From Acidimicrobiia bacterium (lineage in GTDB: Bacteria; Actinomycetota; Acidimicrobiia; IMCC26256; PALSA-555), in the NCBI GenBank assembly GCA_022865365.1, contig JALHSW010000313.1, positions 1 to 5,168 on the forward strand: a DNA stretch of 5,168 nucleotides, in the 5' to 3' direction. Below the pieces are notes generated by a model. It was not told the DNA's origin and ran no database searches. It worked only from the letters and a program-made list of their open reading frames with translations. Shown here one piece after another: positions 4,821-5,168 of this stretch. Made by a program: the position numbers and the translations under genes. How positions within the stretch are numbered: the first letter of the stretch is position 1; each line of letters begins with the position of its first letter.

Positions 4821-5168
4821 GTCGAAGAATGCGAGCACGCGCTCGAGTGCGTCGCGGGTGGGGTGGCCGGGCTCGTCGACGAAGTCTTGCGAGAGGACCG
4901 AGTGGGCGATGCGGCCGATGCCGTGCGGGTTGCCCTTGGACGAGTCGATTTCGACGGCGATGAACGCGTCGCCGAGCTCGTGACGCAGCGTGTCGAAGCG
5001 GTCGCCGGGGACCATGCGGTCCGCGGTGAAGCGCAGGCCCATCACGCAAGCTCCATGCGCGACGCGGTGCTTCACGGCTTCGAGGTCAGCGTCGCTGATC
5101 CCGATCGCGGCGCGGCGTCGCTTCCCGACCGCAAACGGGAGCGACGGTTGGCTCAACACCGGTGCTTG
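4806..5168 (-). CDS. Dienelactone hydrolase-like alpha/beta hydrolase, C-terminal part
   Basis: Only the last 120 residues are present; the frame is open through the right edge, so the gene continues beyond it and the GTG at 5159 is probably internal. Visible family features, counting from the edge, are LSQPSLPFAVG (5-15), GISDADLEAVKHR (23-35), VMGLRFTADRMVPGDRFDTLRHELGDAF (42-69) with D50 as the likely catalytic acid, EIDSSKGNPHG, and IAHSVLS with H89 as the likely catalytic histidine, followed by a final helix PTRDALERVLAFFDERL. The nucleophile Cys or Ser elbow is outside the window. Such enzymes hydrolyse dienelactones or other esters and lactones in the cytosol; the substrate here is unknown. 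It converges on the anti-sigma gene with a 6-base gap and shows no functional link to it. Confidence 0.85.
   Translation of the reverse strand, partial: QAPVLSQPSLPFAVGKRRRAAIGISDADLEAVKHRVAHGACVMGLRFTADRMVPGDRFDTLRHELGDAFIAVEIDSSKGNPHGIGRIAHSVLSQDFVDEPGHPTRDALERVLAFFDERLR

Noticed and set aside
4996..5159. GTG at 5159 as the start of the hydrolase gene
   Set aside because: The 117-residue product would lack the nucleophile half of the fold, and the frame continues to the edge with plausible family sequence; treated as internal.

Overview
The window is GC-rich (about 70% by eye) with dense, mostly overlapping genes and strong G/C bias at third codon positions. Protein styles (actinobacterial-type TrpA/TrpB, a zinc-type anti-sigma factor, a secreted cupredoxin) suggest an actinobacterium, possibly of the Acidimicrobiia or a related deep lineage. 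That placement is inference, because there is no marker gene here.

Region 1 (about 1-2927, plus strand) is the end of a tryptophan operon: trpF (5' end cut off by the window), trpB, trpA, and a fourth gene for a 114-residue HIT-like protein with paired CxxC motifs. All three junctions are ATGA stop/start overlaps, so the four genes look translationally coupled. TrpF, TrpA and TrpB supply the last steps of tryptophan synthesis (phosphoribosylanthranilate to CdRP, then, after the TrpC step not seen here, indole-glycerol phosphate to indole to tryptophan). The HIT-like protein has no evident role in that pathway.

Region 2 (2924-4799) is an extracytoplasmic signalling module: a secreted type I copper protein (cupredoxin) on the minus strand, divergent from an ECF sigma factor and its membrane-anchored zinc-binding anti-sigma factor on the plus strand. 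The 150-bp divergent region holds the most notable signal in the window: the same bipartite promoter, CAATCC-N14-CCCGTATC, occurs once on each strand, each correctly oriented toward its gene. The simplest reading is that the sigma factor drives both itself and the cupredoxin. The plus-strand copy sits so close to the sigma start codon that the mRNA is probably leaderless. A perfect 7-bp inverted repeat spans the sigma stop and the anti-sigma start and could couple their translation.

Region 3 (4806-5168, minus strand) is the C-terminal part of a dienelactone-hydrolase-like alpha/beta hydrolase, running off the right edge and converging on the anti-sigma gene. A short GC-rich hairpin lies at that junction. 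No RNA genes, mobile elements, CRISPR arrays or phage features were seen.
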